A stretch of DNA of 64,000 nucleotides from Streptomyces inusitatus (GTDB lineage: Bacteria > Actinomycetota > Actinomycetes > Streptomycetales > Streptomycetaceae), in contig NZ_BMWG01000007.1 in the NCBI RefSeq assembly GCF_014651115.1, positions 227,257-291,256 on the forward strand. The letters run 5' to 3'. Below, one piece after another: positions 33,103-42,233 of this stretch. Position numbers and translations under genes: made by a program. Position 1 is the stretch's first letter, and every line of letters begins with the position of its first letter. The notes beneath the pieces are model-generated. The model had not been told where the DNA came from. It saw only the letters and a program-made list of their open reading frames with translations, and ran no database searches.

Positions 33103-34740
33103 ATGACTGCCACCCTCGTCGCCAAGGATCTCGCCGCAGGCCACGGCGACCGCTCGCTCTTCACCGGCCTCGATCTCGTCGTCGCGCCCGGCGATGTGAT
33201 CGGTCTCGTCGGCGTCAACGGAGCCGGGAAATCCACCCTGCTCCGGCTGCTCGCCGGGCTCGACCGCCCCGAGCACGGAGAGCTGAGGCTCTCGCCGCCC
33301 GCCGCGACCGTCGGCCACCTCCCGCAGGAGCCCGAGCGCCGCGCGGGCGAGAGCGTACGGGAGTTCCTCGCCCGCCGCACCGGCGTCGCCGCCGCCCAGA
33401 CCGCCATGGACGAGGCGACCACCGCCCTGGTCGAGGGCGCGCCCGGCGCGGACGACGCCTACGCCACCAGCCTGGAGCGCTGGCTCGCGCTCGGCGGCGC
33501 TGACCTGGACGAGCGCGCCGAGGACACCGCCGCCACGCTCGGACTCACCGTCGGCCTCGATCTGCCGATGACCGCGCTCTCCGGCGGCCAGGCCGCCCGC
33601 GCGGGCCTCGCCTCCCTGCTGCTCTCCCGCTACGACCTCTTCCTCCTGGACGAGCCCACCAACGACCTCGACCTCGACGGCCTGGACCGGCTGGAGAGCT
33701 ATGTGCGCGGACTGCGCGCCGGGACCGTCGTCGTCAGCCACGACCGAGAGTTCCTCACCCGCACGGTCACCAAGGTCCTCGAACTCGACCTCGCCCAGCA
33801 GCAGGTCACCCTCTTCGGCGGCGGATACACCGCCTATCTGGAGGAGCGGGAGACCGCCAAGCGGCACGCCCGCGAGGAGTACGAGGAGTACGCCGACAAG
33901 AAGTCCGCGCTGGAGGGCCGCGCCCAGATGCAGCGCGGCTGGATGGACAAGGGCGTCAAGAACGCCCGCCGCAAGGCGGGCGACAACGACAAACTGGGCC
34001 GTAAATTCCGCAGCGAGGCCAGCGAGAAGCAGGCCGCCAAGGCCCGCCAGACCCAGCGCATGATCGAGCGCCTCGACACCGTGGACGAGCCCCGCAAGGA
34101 GTGGGAGCTGCGGATGGAGATCGCCGCCGCCCCCCGCTCGGGCTCCGTCGTCGCCACACTCCGCGAGGCCGCCGTGCGGCGCGGCGGCTTCGCCTTCGGA
34201 CCCGCCTCGCTCCAGATCGACTGGGCCGACCGCGTCGCCATCACCGGAGCCAACGGCTCCGGCAAGTCCACCCTGCTCGCCGCCCTGCTGGGCCGGCTCC
34301 CCCTGGACTCGGGCTCGGCCCACCTCGGCCCGGGTGTCGTCGTCGGCGAGGTCGACCAGGCCCGGGGCCTCTTCCACGGCCCCCAGACCCTGCTGGACGC
34401 CTTCTGCGCCGCCGTCCCCGACACCGAGCCGGCGGAGGTGCGCACCCTGCTGGCCAAGTTCGGGCTGAAGGCGGCCCATGTGCTGCGCCCGGCGACCACG
34501 CTCTCCCCGGGGGAGCGCACCCGGGCCGCGCTCGCGCTGCTCCAGGGCCGGGGCGTCAACCTCCTCGTACTGGACGAGCCCACCAACCACCTCGACCTCG
34601 TCGCGATCGAACAGCTTGAGTCGGCGCTCGACTCGTACGACGGCACCCTGCTGCTGGTGACCCACGACCGCCGGATGCTGGAGGCGGTGCGCACCACCCG
34701 CCGTATCCAGGTGACGGACGGAAGGATCACCGAGAGCTGA
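33103..34740 (+). CDS. ABC-F family ATP-binding protein
   Basis: 545 residues with two nucleotide-binding domains and no membrane segment. Walker A motifs are GVNGAGKSTLLRLL (near residue 43) and GANGSGKSTLLAAL (near 382); signature motifs are ALSGGQAARAGLA and TLSPGERTRAALA; Walker B are FLLDEPTNDLD and LVLDEPTNHLDL. The linker between them is a long, charged helical hairpin (residues about 245-330), the P-site tRNA interaction motif of ABC-F proteins. These act on ribosomes, some giving antibiotic protection. Neighbouring genes give no drug-resistance context, so a housekeeping translation factor role is equally likely. The ATG at 33103 follows GGGAG. The stop lies at the edge of the anomalous G/C tract. 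Confidence 0.93.
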   Translation: MTATLVAKDLAAGHGDRSLFTGLDLVVAPGDVIGLVGVNGAGKSTLLRLLAGLDRPEHGELRLSPPAATVGHLPQEPERRAGESVREFLARRTGVAAAQTAMDEATTALVEGAPGADDAYATSLERWLALGGADLDERAEDTAATLGLTVGLDLPMTALSGGQAARAGLASLLLSRYDLFLLDEPTNDLDLDGLDRLESYVRGLRAGTVVVSHDREFLTRTVTKVLELDLAQQQVTLFGGGYTAYLEERETAKRHAREEYEEYADKKSALEGRAQMQRGWMDKGVKNARRKAGDNDKLGRKFRSEASEKQAAKARQTQRMIERLDTVDEPRKEWELRMEIAAAPRSGSVVATLREAAVRRGGFAFGPASLQIDWADRVAITGANGSGKSTLLAALLGRLPLDSGSAHLGPGVVVGEVDQARGLFHGPQTLLDAFCAAVPDTEPAEVRTLLAKFGLKAAHVLRPATTLSPGERTRAALALLQGRGVNLLVLDEPTNHLDLVAIEQLESALDSYDGTLLLVTHDRRMLEAVRTTRRIQVTDGRITES

Positions 34741-34860
34741 GACGGCGGGGGGGGGGCGGGGGCGCCCCCCCCCCCCCGGCCCCCCCCCTGTTCGCCCCCC
34801 CGCCCCCCCCCGCGGGGGGCACCCCCCCCCGCCCGGGGCCCTCCGCCCCCCGCGGCGCAG
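34741..34860. other. Anomalous homopolymeric G/C tract, probably damaged sequence
   Basis: About 120 bp of almost pure G and C in runs of seven or more (G10, C13, C8 and others), located exactly between convergent ABC-F and tex stops. The expected tex stop codon is missing, and the frame runs on into the antisense of the ABC-F gene. A strong convergent terminator with poor base calling would explain it. Confidence 0.7.
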
Positions 34861-37236
34861 CGCGTCGGCCATCGCGCTGTTCGCCGGGGGCGGCCCCTGC
34901 CGCTCGCCGCGCCCGCCGCCCTGGCGCTCACCGCCGCGTCCGCCACCGCCGCCGTCCTGCCGGCCGCGCTGCCGCTGTTGCTGCTGCTGCGGACGGCCGC
35001 CGCCGCGCTCCCGGCGGCCCCGGCCCGCCCCGCCGGCCTGCTCCGGGCCGTCGGCGGACTTCGGGGCCGCCTCGTCCTCCAGACGCAGTGTCAGCGAGAT
35101 CCGCTTGCGCGGGATGTCGATGTCGAGAACCTTGACCTTCACCACGTCGCCCGGCTTCACCACATCGCGCGGATCCTTGATGAAGGTCCTGGACATGGCC
35201 GACACATGCACCAGACCGTCCTGGTGGACGCCGATGTCGACGAAGGCCCCGAAGGCCGCCACATTGGTGACCACCCCTTCGAGGACCATCCCGGAGGAGA
35301 GATCGCCGATCTTCTCGACGCCCTCCTTGAAGGTCGCCGTCCGGAAGGCGGGCCTCGGGTCGCGCCCCGGCTTCTCCAGCTCCCGCAGGATGTCCGTCAC
35401 GGTCGGCAGACCGAAGGACTCGTCCACGAACTCGCCCGGCCGCAGCGACCGCAGCACCCCGGCGTTGCCGATCAGCGAGGCGACCTCGCCGCCCGCCGTC
35501 CGCGCCATCCGGCGCACCACCGGATACGCCTCCGGGTGCACGCTGGAGGCGTCCAGCGGGTCCTCGCCGTCCCGGATCCGCAGAAAGCCCGCGCACTGCT
35601 CGTACGCCTTGGGGCCGAGCCTGGCCACCTTCTTGAGCGCCTTGCGGGAGTGGAAGGGCCCGTTGGCGTCCCGGTGGGCCACGATGTTCTCGGCGAGCCC
35701 GGCGCTGATGCCGGAGACCCGCGACAGCAGGGGCGCGGAAGCGGTGTTGACGTCGACCCCCACGCCGTTCACACAGTCCTCGACCACCGCGTCCAGCGAG
35801 CGCGAGAGCTTCACCTCGGCCAGGTCGTGCTGGTACTGACCCACCCCGATCGACTTGGGGTCGATCTTCACCAGCTCCGCCAGCGGGTCCTGGAGCCTGC
35901 GCGCGATGGAGACCGCCCCGCGCAGCGACACATCCAGCTCCGGCAGCTCCTGCGAGGCGAAGGCGGAGGCCGAGTACACCGACGCGCCCGCCTCCGAGAC
36001 CATCACCTTGGTGAGGTTCAGCTCCGGATGGCGGGAGATCAGCTCACCGGCGAGCCTGTCGGTCTCGCGCGAGGCCGTGCCGTTGCCGATGGCGACCAGA
36101 TCGACCGAGTGCTCCTTCGCGAGCCGGGCCAGCTTCGCCAGCGACTCGTCCCACCGGTTCGCCGGCACATGCGGGTGGATGGTGTCCGTGGCGACGACCT
36201 TGCCGGTCGCGTCGACGACGGCGACCTTCACCCCGGTACGGAAACCGGGGTCGAGGCCGAGCGTGGCACGGGTGCCGGCGGGCGCGGCGAGCAGCAGATC
36301 CCGCAGATTGGCCGCGAAGACCCGTACCGCCTCGTCCTCGGCCGCCGTGCGCAGCCGCAGCCGCAGATCGATGCCGAGATGCACCAGGATCCTGGTCCGC
36401 CAGGCCCAGCGGACCGTGTCCGCCAGCCACTTGTCGCCCGGGCGGCCCCGGTCGGCCACACCGAAGCGGCGGGCCACCATGGACTCGTACGCCGAAGGGC
36501 CGTCCACGGCCTCCTCCGGTTCGAGGGCCAGATCGAGGACATCCTCCTTCTCGCCCCTGAGCATGGCGAGCACCCGGTGGGAGGGCAGCTCGGTGAACGG
36601 CTCGGCGAAATCGAAGTAGTCGGCGAACTTCGCCCCCGCCTCCTCCCTGCCCTCGCGGACCTTCGCGGCGACCCGGCCGCGCGTCCACATGCGCTCGCGC
36701 AGCTCGCCGATCAGGTCGGCGTCCTCCGAGAACCGCTCGGTGAGGATCGACCGCGCGCCCTCCAGGGCCGCCGCGCCGTCCGCGACACCCCGGTCCGCGT
36801 CCGCGAAGGCCGCGGCGGCGGTCAGCGGATCCGCCGACGGGTCGGTCAGCAGCCGGTCGGCCAGCGGTTCCAGCCCCGCCTCACGGGCGATCTGCGCCTT
36901 GGTCCGGCGCTTGGGCTTGAAGGGCAGATAGATGTCCTCCAGGCGCGCCTTGGTGTCGGCGGCCAGGATCCGCGCCTCCAGCGTCCCGTCCAGCTTGCCC
37001 TGCTCGCGCACGGACTGAAGGATCGCGGTCCGCCGGTCCTCCAGCTCCCGCAGATAGCGCAGCCGCTCCTCCAGCGTGCGCAGCTGCGCGTCGTCGAGCG
37101 TCTCGGTCGCCTCTTTGCGGTAACGCGCGATGAACGGCACGGTCGAACCGCCGTCGAGCAAGTCGACGGCCGCCCTGACCTGACGCTCCCGTACGCCGAG
37201 TTCCTCGGCGATCCTGCCTTCGATGGACGTCGTCAC
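34744..37236 (-). CDS. tex: Tex-like S1 RNA-binding protein (3' end unresolved)
   Basis: About 830 residues are visible from the ATG at 37236. The order is the Tex one: N-terminal helical region (GGSTVPFIARYRKEATETLDDAQLR), YqgF/RNase H-like domain (ATLGLDPGFRTGVKVAVVDATGKV, VDLVAIGNGTASRETDRL), HhH motifs (NTASAPLLSRVSGISAGLAENIVAHRDANGPF) and the S1 domain (GVVTNVAAFGAFVDIGVHQDGLVHVSAMS) near residues 645-720. It ends in a Gly/Arg/Gln-rich tail (RRERGGG, six Gln). The tail reaches NSAMADALRR, after which I expect a stop within a few residues. Instead the frame enters the anomalous G/C tract, so the true end is near 34850. Tex proteins act in transcription and RNA handling. Confidence 0.9.
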
Positions 37237-37456
37237 GTTTCCCCGACTCGCCTTCTCCTGCTGGCTGTGCTTGAGACTGCATTGTGCCGGGTGCGCGGTG
37301 AAGATGTCGCCTTTAGGCCGTGTCCTCGAAGCCCCCGGAGCAGGCCCCGGGCCCGTCGGCGCCGTGGGGCCCTACGGTTTCTCCTGTACTACCGGCCCCA
37401 ACCGGCCTTTTCCATACCGCGGTCACCGCGGTCACCGTCATCGAAGGGGAGACACC

Positions 37457-38098
37457 GTGCGTATCGCCGTACTGCTCTACGACCGCTTCACCACCCTCGA
37501 CGCCGTCGGCCCCTATGAACTCCTCGGCCGGATACCCGGTGCCGAGACCGTCTTCGTCGCCGGGGAGGCCGGACCGGTCCGCAATGACCAGGGCTCGCTC
37601 ACGCTGGTCGCCGACCGGAGCCTCGCCGAGGTGCCGGACCCCGACATCGTGCTGGTGCCGGGCGGCCCGGGCTCGGACGCGGCCGGGCGCGACCCGGAGA
37701 TTCTCGACTGGCTGCGCACCGCCGACGCCACCAGCACCTGGACCACCTCGGTGTGCACCGGCTCGCTGGTGCTCGCCGGGGCCGGACTCCTCACCGGCCG
37801 CAGGGCCACCACGCACTGGCTCGCCATGGACGAGCTGACCCCGCTGGGCGCGGTGCCGACGCGCGAGCGGGTCGTCTTCGACGGGAAGTACGTCACCGCC
37901 GCCGGGGTCTCCGCCGGCATCGACATGGCGCTGCATCTGCTCGGCCGGATCGGCGGCGACGATCTCGCCCGGACCGTCCAGCTGCTCACCGAGTACGATC
38001 CGCACCCCCCGTACGACGCCGGATCCCCCGACAAGGCCCCGCCCGAGATCGTCGCCCACTGGCGGGCACAGCCTCGGAACACCCCCGACCAGGGCTGA
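37457..38098 (+). CDS. DJ-1/PfpI family protein (isonitrile-hydratase-like)
   Basis: 213 residues from the GTG at 37457, 5 bp after GAAGGGGA. This is a single-domain class I glutamine amidotransferase-like fold: AVLLYDRFTTLDAVGPYELLGRIPG with the conserved acidic residue, DIVLVPGGPG, and the nucleophile elbow TTSVCTGSLVLAGAGLL with the catalytic Cys (near residue 102). The end has VSAGIDMALHLL. The pattern is closest to the GATase1 PfpI-like proteins such as isonitrile hydratase and the N-terminal half of GlxA, without the GlxA AraC-type DNA-binding domain. It shares a 220-bp divergent region with tex. The substrate is not indicated. Confidence 0.88.
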   Translation: MRIAVLLYDRFTTLDAVGPYELLGRIPGAETVFVAGEAGPVRNDQGSLTLVADRSLAEVPDPDIVLVPGGPGSDAAGRDPEILDWLRTADATSTWTTSVCTGSLVLAGAGLLTGRRATTHWLAMDELTPLGAVPTRERVVFDGKYVTAAGVSAGIDMALHLLGRIGGDDLARTVQLLTEYDPHPPYDAGSPDKAPPEIVAHWRAQPRNTPDQG

Positions 38099-38104
38099 CC
38101 GCTC

Positions 38105-38884
38105 TCACTCCCACCAGGTGAAGCGAGGCGCGCGCCGCTCCAGGAAGGCGGCGACGCCCTCCGCGGTGTCGCCGCCCGGGGCGGCCTGCTCCGCCGCCCG
38201 GGCGGCCCAGTGGGCGTCCCGGCCCGGGCGGCCCGCCGCGAACTCCTTGGCCGCCGTCTGCGTCAGCGACGAGCGCCCGACGAGGACCGAGGTGAACGCG
38301 GCGACCCGCTCGTCCAGCCCGCCGGCGGGGAGCACCTCGTCCACCAGCCCGGTGCGCAGCGCCCGTGCCGTGTCGATCAACTCGGCCGAGAACAGCAGAT
38401 ATTTGGCCGTGGACGGCCCGGTCAGCGCGACCAGCCGGCGGGTGGCGGAGGCCGGATAGACGATTCCCAGCCTCGCCGGGGTGACCCCGAAGGACGCGCC
38501 CTCCTCCGCGAACCGCAGATCGCAGGCGGCGGCCAGCTGACAGCCGCCGCCCACGCAGTGGCCGCGCACCGCGGCGAGCGTCGGCCGGGGGAAGGCGGCG
38601 AGCGCCTCCTCGGCGCGCACCGCCAGCTCCTGCGGGGACTCGCCGGGCCCGTGCGGCCCCGGCAGCGAGGATATGTCCGCCCCGGCGCAGAACGTCGGCC
38701 CGTCGCCGGTGAGCACCAGGGCCCGTACGGCCCGGTTCCCGGCGAGCGAGTCGAGCAGCTCCGGCAGCGCCTTCCACATCCCGGTGGTCATCGCGTTGCG
38801 CCTGGCAGGGTTGCTGATCACGACCGTGGCGACGCCGTCGGCGACGGTGTGCGTCAGCCGCGGCGGGGATTCCGGCTGCTCCAT
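38105..38884 (-). CDS. Enoyl-CoA hydratase/isomerase family protein
   Basis: 259 residues from the ATG at 38884. Crotonase fold: VATVVISNPARRNAMTTGMW, GDGPTFCAGADISSLPG (oxyanion/CoA pocket), AVRGHCVGGGCQLAAACDLRFA, FGVTPARLGIVYPASAT. The second catalytic Glu of hydratases is replaced in RLGIVYPA, so isomerase or another activity is more likely than ordinary hydration. It is convergent with the PfpI gene (6 bp between stops) and divergent from HdeD. No ribosome-binding site is seen; the promoter annotated upstream suggests a leaderless message. Confidence 0.88.
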   Translation of the reverse strand: MEQPESPPRLTHTVADGVATVVISNPARRNAMTTGMWKALPELLDSLAGNRAVRALVLTGDGPTFCAGADISSLPGPHGPGESPQELAVRAEEALAAFPRPTLAAVRGHCVGGGCQLAAACDLRFAEEGASFGVTPARLGIVYPASATRRLVALTGPSTAKYLLFSAELIDTARALRTGLVDEVLPAGGLDERVAAFTSVLVGRSSLTQTAAKEFAAGRPGRDAHWAARAAEQAAPGGDTAEGVAAFLERRAPRFTWWE

Positions 38885-38891
38885 GCGCCGG

Positions 38892-38923
38892 ATGCTATCC
38901 CGCCCGCCCGGACTTACGATCAA
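38892..38923 (-). promoter_or_regulatory. Promoter for a probable leaderless crotonase transcript
   Basis: On the minus strand TTGATC (38918-38923) is followed 20 bp later by TAGCAT (38892-38897), which lies 7 bp before the ATG at 38884; GATAGC gives an 18-bp spacing. No Shine-Dalgarno sequence fits in 7 bp, so transcription probably starts at or next to the A of ATG. Confidence 0.5.
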
Positions 38924-38959
38924 GAAGGGGTACGAGGGGGGTGCGGCGAGGAGGAGACG

Positions 38960-39622
38960 ATGGCCGATACCGTCCAGGGTCCCAAAGAGCTGAAGCGGGG
39001 CTTCGGCCTGCTGGCCGCCCTCGGAGTGATTCTCGTGATCGCGGGCGTGGTGGGGCTCGTGTACACGGGCTTCGCGACGCTCACCTCCATGCTCCTCTTC
39101 GGCTGGCTGCTGCTGATCGGCGGGGTCGTCGGCCTGGTCCAGGCGGTCCAGTCGCGCGGCAGCGAGTACTTCTGGCTGGCCGTGGTGGTCGCCGCCCTGA
39201 ACATCGCGGCGGGCGTGGTCGTCATCCGCCACCCCGAGGGGTCGGCGGAGACACTGACCCTCTTCGCCGCGCTGCTCTTCCTGACCGGCGGGCTCTTCCG
39301 GCTGGTCGGCTCGCTGGTGGTGCGCGGGCCGCAGTTCGGCTGGACGCTCTTCCAGGGCGCTTTTCTGCTGCTGCTGGGGATCCTGGTGCTCGGCAACTGG
39401 CCGGAGAGCAGCCGGTACGTCCTGGGGCTCTTCTTCTCGCTGGCGCTGCTCTTCGACGGGCTCGGGCTGATCGCCATCGGCGTCGGCGGCCGCCGGATCG
39501 TCGGCGCGGTCACTGACCCGGGGCCGGGGCCGGGGTCCGGTCAGGGGCCGGGATCCGGTCCTGAGCCCGGCCCTGGAAGCGGTACGAGTGCTTCCGGTAA
39601 TGCCCCGGGTGACCGGCCATAA
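38960..39622 (+). CDS. HdeD family membrane protein
   Basis: 220 residues, ATG at 38960 after a strong GAGGAGGAGA site. Six hydrophobic helices in the DUF308/HdeD order, from FGLLAALGVILVIAGVVGLVYTG to YVLGLFFSLALLFDGLGLIAIG, with a short basic loop after helix 4. The last 30 residues are a Gly-Pro-Ser-rich tail (GPGSGQGPGSG...). HdeD-like proteins give acid resistance in enterobacteria; in actinobacteria their role is open. It is divergent from the crotonase gene and followed 154 bp later by the ATP-binding protein. Confidence 0.85.
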   Translation: MADTVQGPKELKRGFGLLAALGVILVIAGVVGLVYTGFATLTSMLLFGWLLLIGGVVGLVQAVQSRGSEYFWLAVVVAALNIAAGVVVIRHPEGSAETLTLFAALLFLTGGLFRLVGSLVVRGPQFGWTLFQGAFLLLLGILVLGNWPESSRYVLGLFFSLALLFDGLGLIAIGVGGRRIVGAVTDPGPGPGSGQGPGSGPEPGPGSGTSASGNAPGDRP

Positions 39623-39776
39623 GCAGTCGTACAACTGCCCCTGTCATACGCGCTCGGTCAGAAAACGCCGATTGCCACTGATTTCTGTTCAGTGCCCCGG
39701 TCCGGGGCGGCTCGCTGCCAACACTTGCTCCCCAAGAAGAAGCGGGGCAGTCGAGCCGAGGGTGGGTGCCGGATCC

Positions 39777-40316
39777 ATGGAGAGCCGCGGGAGTGTCCCC
39801 GCCCGGCCACGGTCGTGCGAGGGGGTGTGGAGATTCACGGCCCCGGCGACCGAGGCGTCGGTGCCCAGGGCCCGGCACACCGTCCGGGATCTGCTGCGCC
39901 GCCAGGGTGTGCCGACGGGCGATCCCGTCGTCCACGGGCTGTTGCTGATCGTCTCGGAGCTGGTGACCAATGCCGTCCGGCACGCGGCCCCGCTCTCGCC
40001 CGAACTCTCCGTCGAGCTGGCCGTCCGGGCCGGCCGGATCAGGGTCTCCGTCGAGGACGACCACCCCTGCCGGCCCAGGGCGCTGGAGTCGGACTGCCGG
40101 CGGACCGGCGGACGCGGGCTGATGCTCGTACGGGAGATCACCCGCGAGGCGGGCGGCCGTCACCATGTCGAGCGGACCGCGCGGGGCGGCAAGGTCGTCT
40201 GGGCCGAGCTGCCACTGACCCCGGTGCCGCTGACCCCGGTGCCGCCGCCGGGAGCGGGCCCGGCGGCGGCACCGACGGCGTTCACCAGCCGCCGGCCGGG
40301 CCCGTCAGCTCCCTGA
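39777..40316 (+). CDS. Anti-sigma-factor-type ATP-binding protein (HATPase_c)
   Basis: 179 residues, ATG at 39777. This is a stand-alone GHKL ATPase of the RsbW/SpoIIAB class: N-box ELVTNAVRHA (near residue 62), VSVEDDHPCRP as the G1-like region and TGGRGLMLVREIT. No sensor or His phosphoacceptor domain. Streptomyces have many such proteins that bind sigma factors or anti-anti-sigma partners; none is adjacent, so the partner is unknown. The C-terminus is Pro-rich (PLTPVPLTPVPPPGAG). The 3' end overlaps the convergent idi gene by 35 bp. Confidence 0.85.
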   Translation: MESRGSVPARPRSCEGVWRFTAPATEASVPRARHTVRDLLRRQGVPTGDPVVHGLLLIVSELVTNAVRHAAPLSPELSVELAVRAGRIRVSVEDDHPCRPRALESDCRRTGGRGLMLVREITREAGGRHHVERTARGGKVVWAELPLTPVPLTPVPPPGAGPAAAPTAFTSRRPGPSAP

Positions 40317-40905
40317 TGGCGGGGCGCGCGGCGTCCAGCACGGTGTGGAACCAGGCGGAGAACGGGGCCGAGGCGTCGCGCTCGGCCAGCTCCGCCGGGG
40401 TCACGAAGGCCGTCTCCCCGACCTCCTCGGGATCCGGCCGGGGCGCGGTCCGCGTCAGTCCGACGAAGAGATGGTTGTACTCCTGCTCCACCAGGCCCGA
40501 TGCCGGGTCCGGGTGGTTGTAGCGGACCGTGCCGGCCTCCGCGAGCAGCGAGGGCGACAGCCCCAGCTCCTCATGGGTGCGCCGGGCGGCGGCGGCGAAG
40601 GGAGCCTCGCCGGGGTAGGGATGGCCGCAGCAGGTGTTCGACCAGACGCCGGGGGAGTGGTACTTCCCCAGGGCGCGGCGCTGGAGCAGCAGCCGTCCCC
40701 GCTCGTCGAAGAGGAAGACCGAGAACGCCCGGTGCAGCAGCCCGGGGGCCTGGTGGGCGGTGAGCTTCTCCGCGGTGCCGATGGTGGTGCCGTGCTCGTC
40801 GACCAGTTCGAGCAGGATCTCCGGTGGCGCACCGGTGGCTCTCGACGCGCTGTCCGTCGACGGGCTGTCCGTGGCGGTGGCCGGTGAGGTCGGTGAGGTC
40901 GGCAT
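40282..40905 (-). CDS. idi: Isopentenyl-diphosphate delta-isomerase type 1
   Basis: 207 residues from the ATG at 40905 (an alternative ATG lies 6 bp upstream). The Nudix-like fold has the type 1 IDI residues: HRAFSVFLFDERGRLLLQRRA, the catalytic Cys in WSNTCCGHPYPGEA, AARRTHEELGLS with metal-binding Glu, and QEYNHLFVGL with the second catalytic Glu. It interconverts IPP and DMAPP, setting the supply for prenyl chains. The hopanoid locus starts about 10 kb downstream and uses the same precursors. In S. coelicolor, as I recall, idi also lies shortly before the hopanoid genes. The 3' end overlaps the convergent ATPase gene by 35 bp. Confidence 0.95.
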   Translation of the reverse strand: MPTSPTSPATATDSPSTDSASRATGAPPEILLELVDEHGTTIGTAEKLTAHQAPGLLHRAFSVFLFDERGRLLLQRRALGKYHSPGVWSNTCCGHPYPGEAPFAAAARRTHEELGLSPSLLAEAGTVRYNHPDPASGLVEQEYNHLFVGLTRTAPRPDPEEVGETAFVTPAELAERDASAPFSAWFHTVLDAARPAIRELTGPAGGW

Positions 40906-41008
40906 AACCATCCTTCGCTGAGGTCCTCGCCCTGAGGGGCCTGCCCAGTCTGCCGTACAAAAGCGGCTTGTCCTCACTTCGAACGGCCGGGCATGTCCTC
41001 CCCGGGCG

Positions 41009-41950
41009 TCAGTGACAGAGACTGGCCTCGTGCTCCGCGTGGCCGGCGGGCTCCAGCTGGAAGGTGCAGTGCTCCACGTCGAAATGCGATCCTAGGCAGC
41101 CCTGAAGGTCGTGGAGCATCCTCTCGTGGCCCATGGAGTCGAGCACGCTCTGGCTCACCACCACATGCGCGGAGAGCACCGGCATCCCGGAAGTGATCGT
41201 CCAGGCGTGCAGATCGTGGACGTCCTCCACCCCGGGCAGTGCCACTATGTGCGCCCGTACCTCGTCCATGTCGACGTCCTTGGGCGCGATCTCCAGCAGT
41301 ACGCGCAGCGTCTCGCGCAGCAGCTTGACCGTGCGCGGCACGATCATCAGCGCGATCAGCAGCGAGGCGATCGGGTCGGCCGCCTGCCAGCCGGTGGTGA
41401 GGATCACCGTCGCCGAGACCAGGACCGCGACCGAGCCCAGCGCGTCGTTCAGGACCTCCAGATAAGCGCCCCGCACATTGAGGCTGTCCTTCTGCCCGCG
41501 CATCAGCAGCGAGAGGGAGATCACATTGGCGATCAGGCCGATCAGGCCGAAGACGATCGTCAGCCCGCCCGCGGTCTCGGTGGGCGTGATGAACCGCTGG
41601 ATCGCCTCGTACACCACATAGGTGCCGACGCCCAGCAGCAGCAGACAGTTGGCGAGCGCCGAGAGGATCTCGGCGCGGGCGAGGCCGAAGGTGCGGTTGG
41701 CGCTCGCCGGCCGGTTGGCGAAGTGGATGGCCAGCAGCGCCATGGCGAGGCCCACCGCGTCGGTGGCCATGTGGGCCGCGTCGGCGACCAGGGCGAGCGA
41801 ACCGGTGACGAACCCGCCGACGATCTCCAGGACCATCACGCCCAGGGTGATCCCCAGGGCGATCCGCAGCCGCCCCCGGTAGGCCGCGGCGGCGGTGCCG
41901 GTCGGCGGCGGTCCTCCGTGTGTGTGTCCGTGGTCGTGCCCAGCCCCCAT
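41009..41950 (-). CDS. Cation diffusion facilitator (CzcD-type metal exporter)
   Basis: 313 residues from the ATG at 41950 with GGGAGGCG upstream; the GTG-like extension to 42001 lacks a site. A His-rich N-terminus (GHDHGHTHGG) is followed by six transmembrane helices, with the metal-site motif LVADAAHMATDAVGLAMALL (HxxxD) in helix 2 and DALGSVAVLVSA (DxxxS, in place of the usual HxxxD) in helix 5, then the cytoplasmic domain from about residue 215. The C-terminus is His-rich (HFDVEHCTFQLEPAGHAEHEASLCH). Exports Zn(II), Co(II) or related ions by proton antiport. A repeat-rich element lies 106-142 bp upstream. Confidence 0.9.
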   Translation of the reverse strand: MGAGHDHGHTHGGPPPTGTAAAAYRGRLRIALGITLGVMVLEIVGGFVTGSLALVADAAHMATDAVGLAMALLAIHFANRPASANRTFGLARAEILSALANCLLLLGVGTYVVYEAIQRFITPTETAGGLTIVFGLIGLIANVISLSLLMRGQKDSLNVRGAYLEVLNDALGSVAVLVSATVILTTGWQAADPIASLLIALMIVPRTVKLLRETLRVLLEIAPKDVDMDEVRAHIVALPGVEDVHDLHAWTITSGMPVLSAHVVVSQSVLDSMGHERMLHDLQGCLGSHFDVEHCTFQLEPAGHAEHEASLCH

Positions 41951-42055
41951 CGAAAACGCCTCCCAGTCGTCGGAGATCGGTCTGATTCCGACCTCAGTCA
42001 ACTACGGGTGGGGGGTATGGGCAACACGGCACTGAACACCGTTGTCATATCGCCT

Positions 42056-42092
42056 GACCTGCGGAAACGATCCGCAGGTCGATCCGCAGGTC
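42056..42092. repeat. Inverted repeat plus extra half-site upstream of the CDF gene
   Basis: GACCTGCGGA at 42056-42065 and TCCGCAGGTC at 42071-42080 form a perfect 10-bp inverted repeat with a 5-bp spacer; the same half-site TCCGCAGGTC recurs at 42083-42092, 2 bp further on. It lies in the 283-bp gap between the CDF gene and galE. It could be a metalloregulator operator or part of the galE terminator. Confidence 0.5.
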
Positions 42093-42233
42093 AGCGCGGT
42101 GCGAGATCATTTCGGACCTGCCGGGCGCGCCGCGGGGGACAGCCGCCGCGCACCCGGTCCGGTCATCCCGCGAAGGCCGGGACGGTCCGCCCGGGGAACA
42201 CCCGGACGGTCTCTCCCGCGGCGGCCGGGAGGC

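Noticed and set aside
32869..34743. Continuation of the tex frame (1455 codons in total) through the ABC-F antisense strand
   Set aside because: The part beyond the G/C tract is the complement of well-conserved ABC-F coding sequence and shows no protein family; it results from the lost tex stop.
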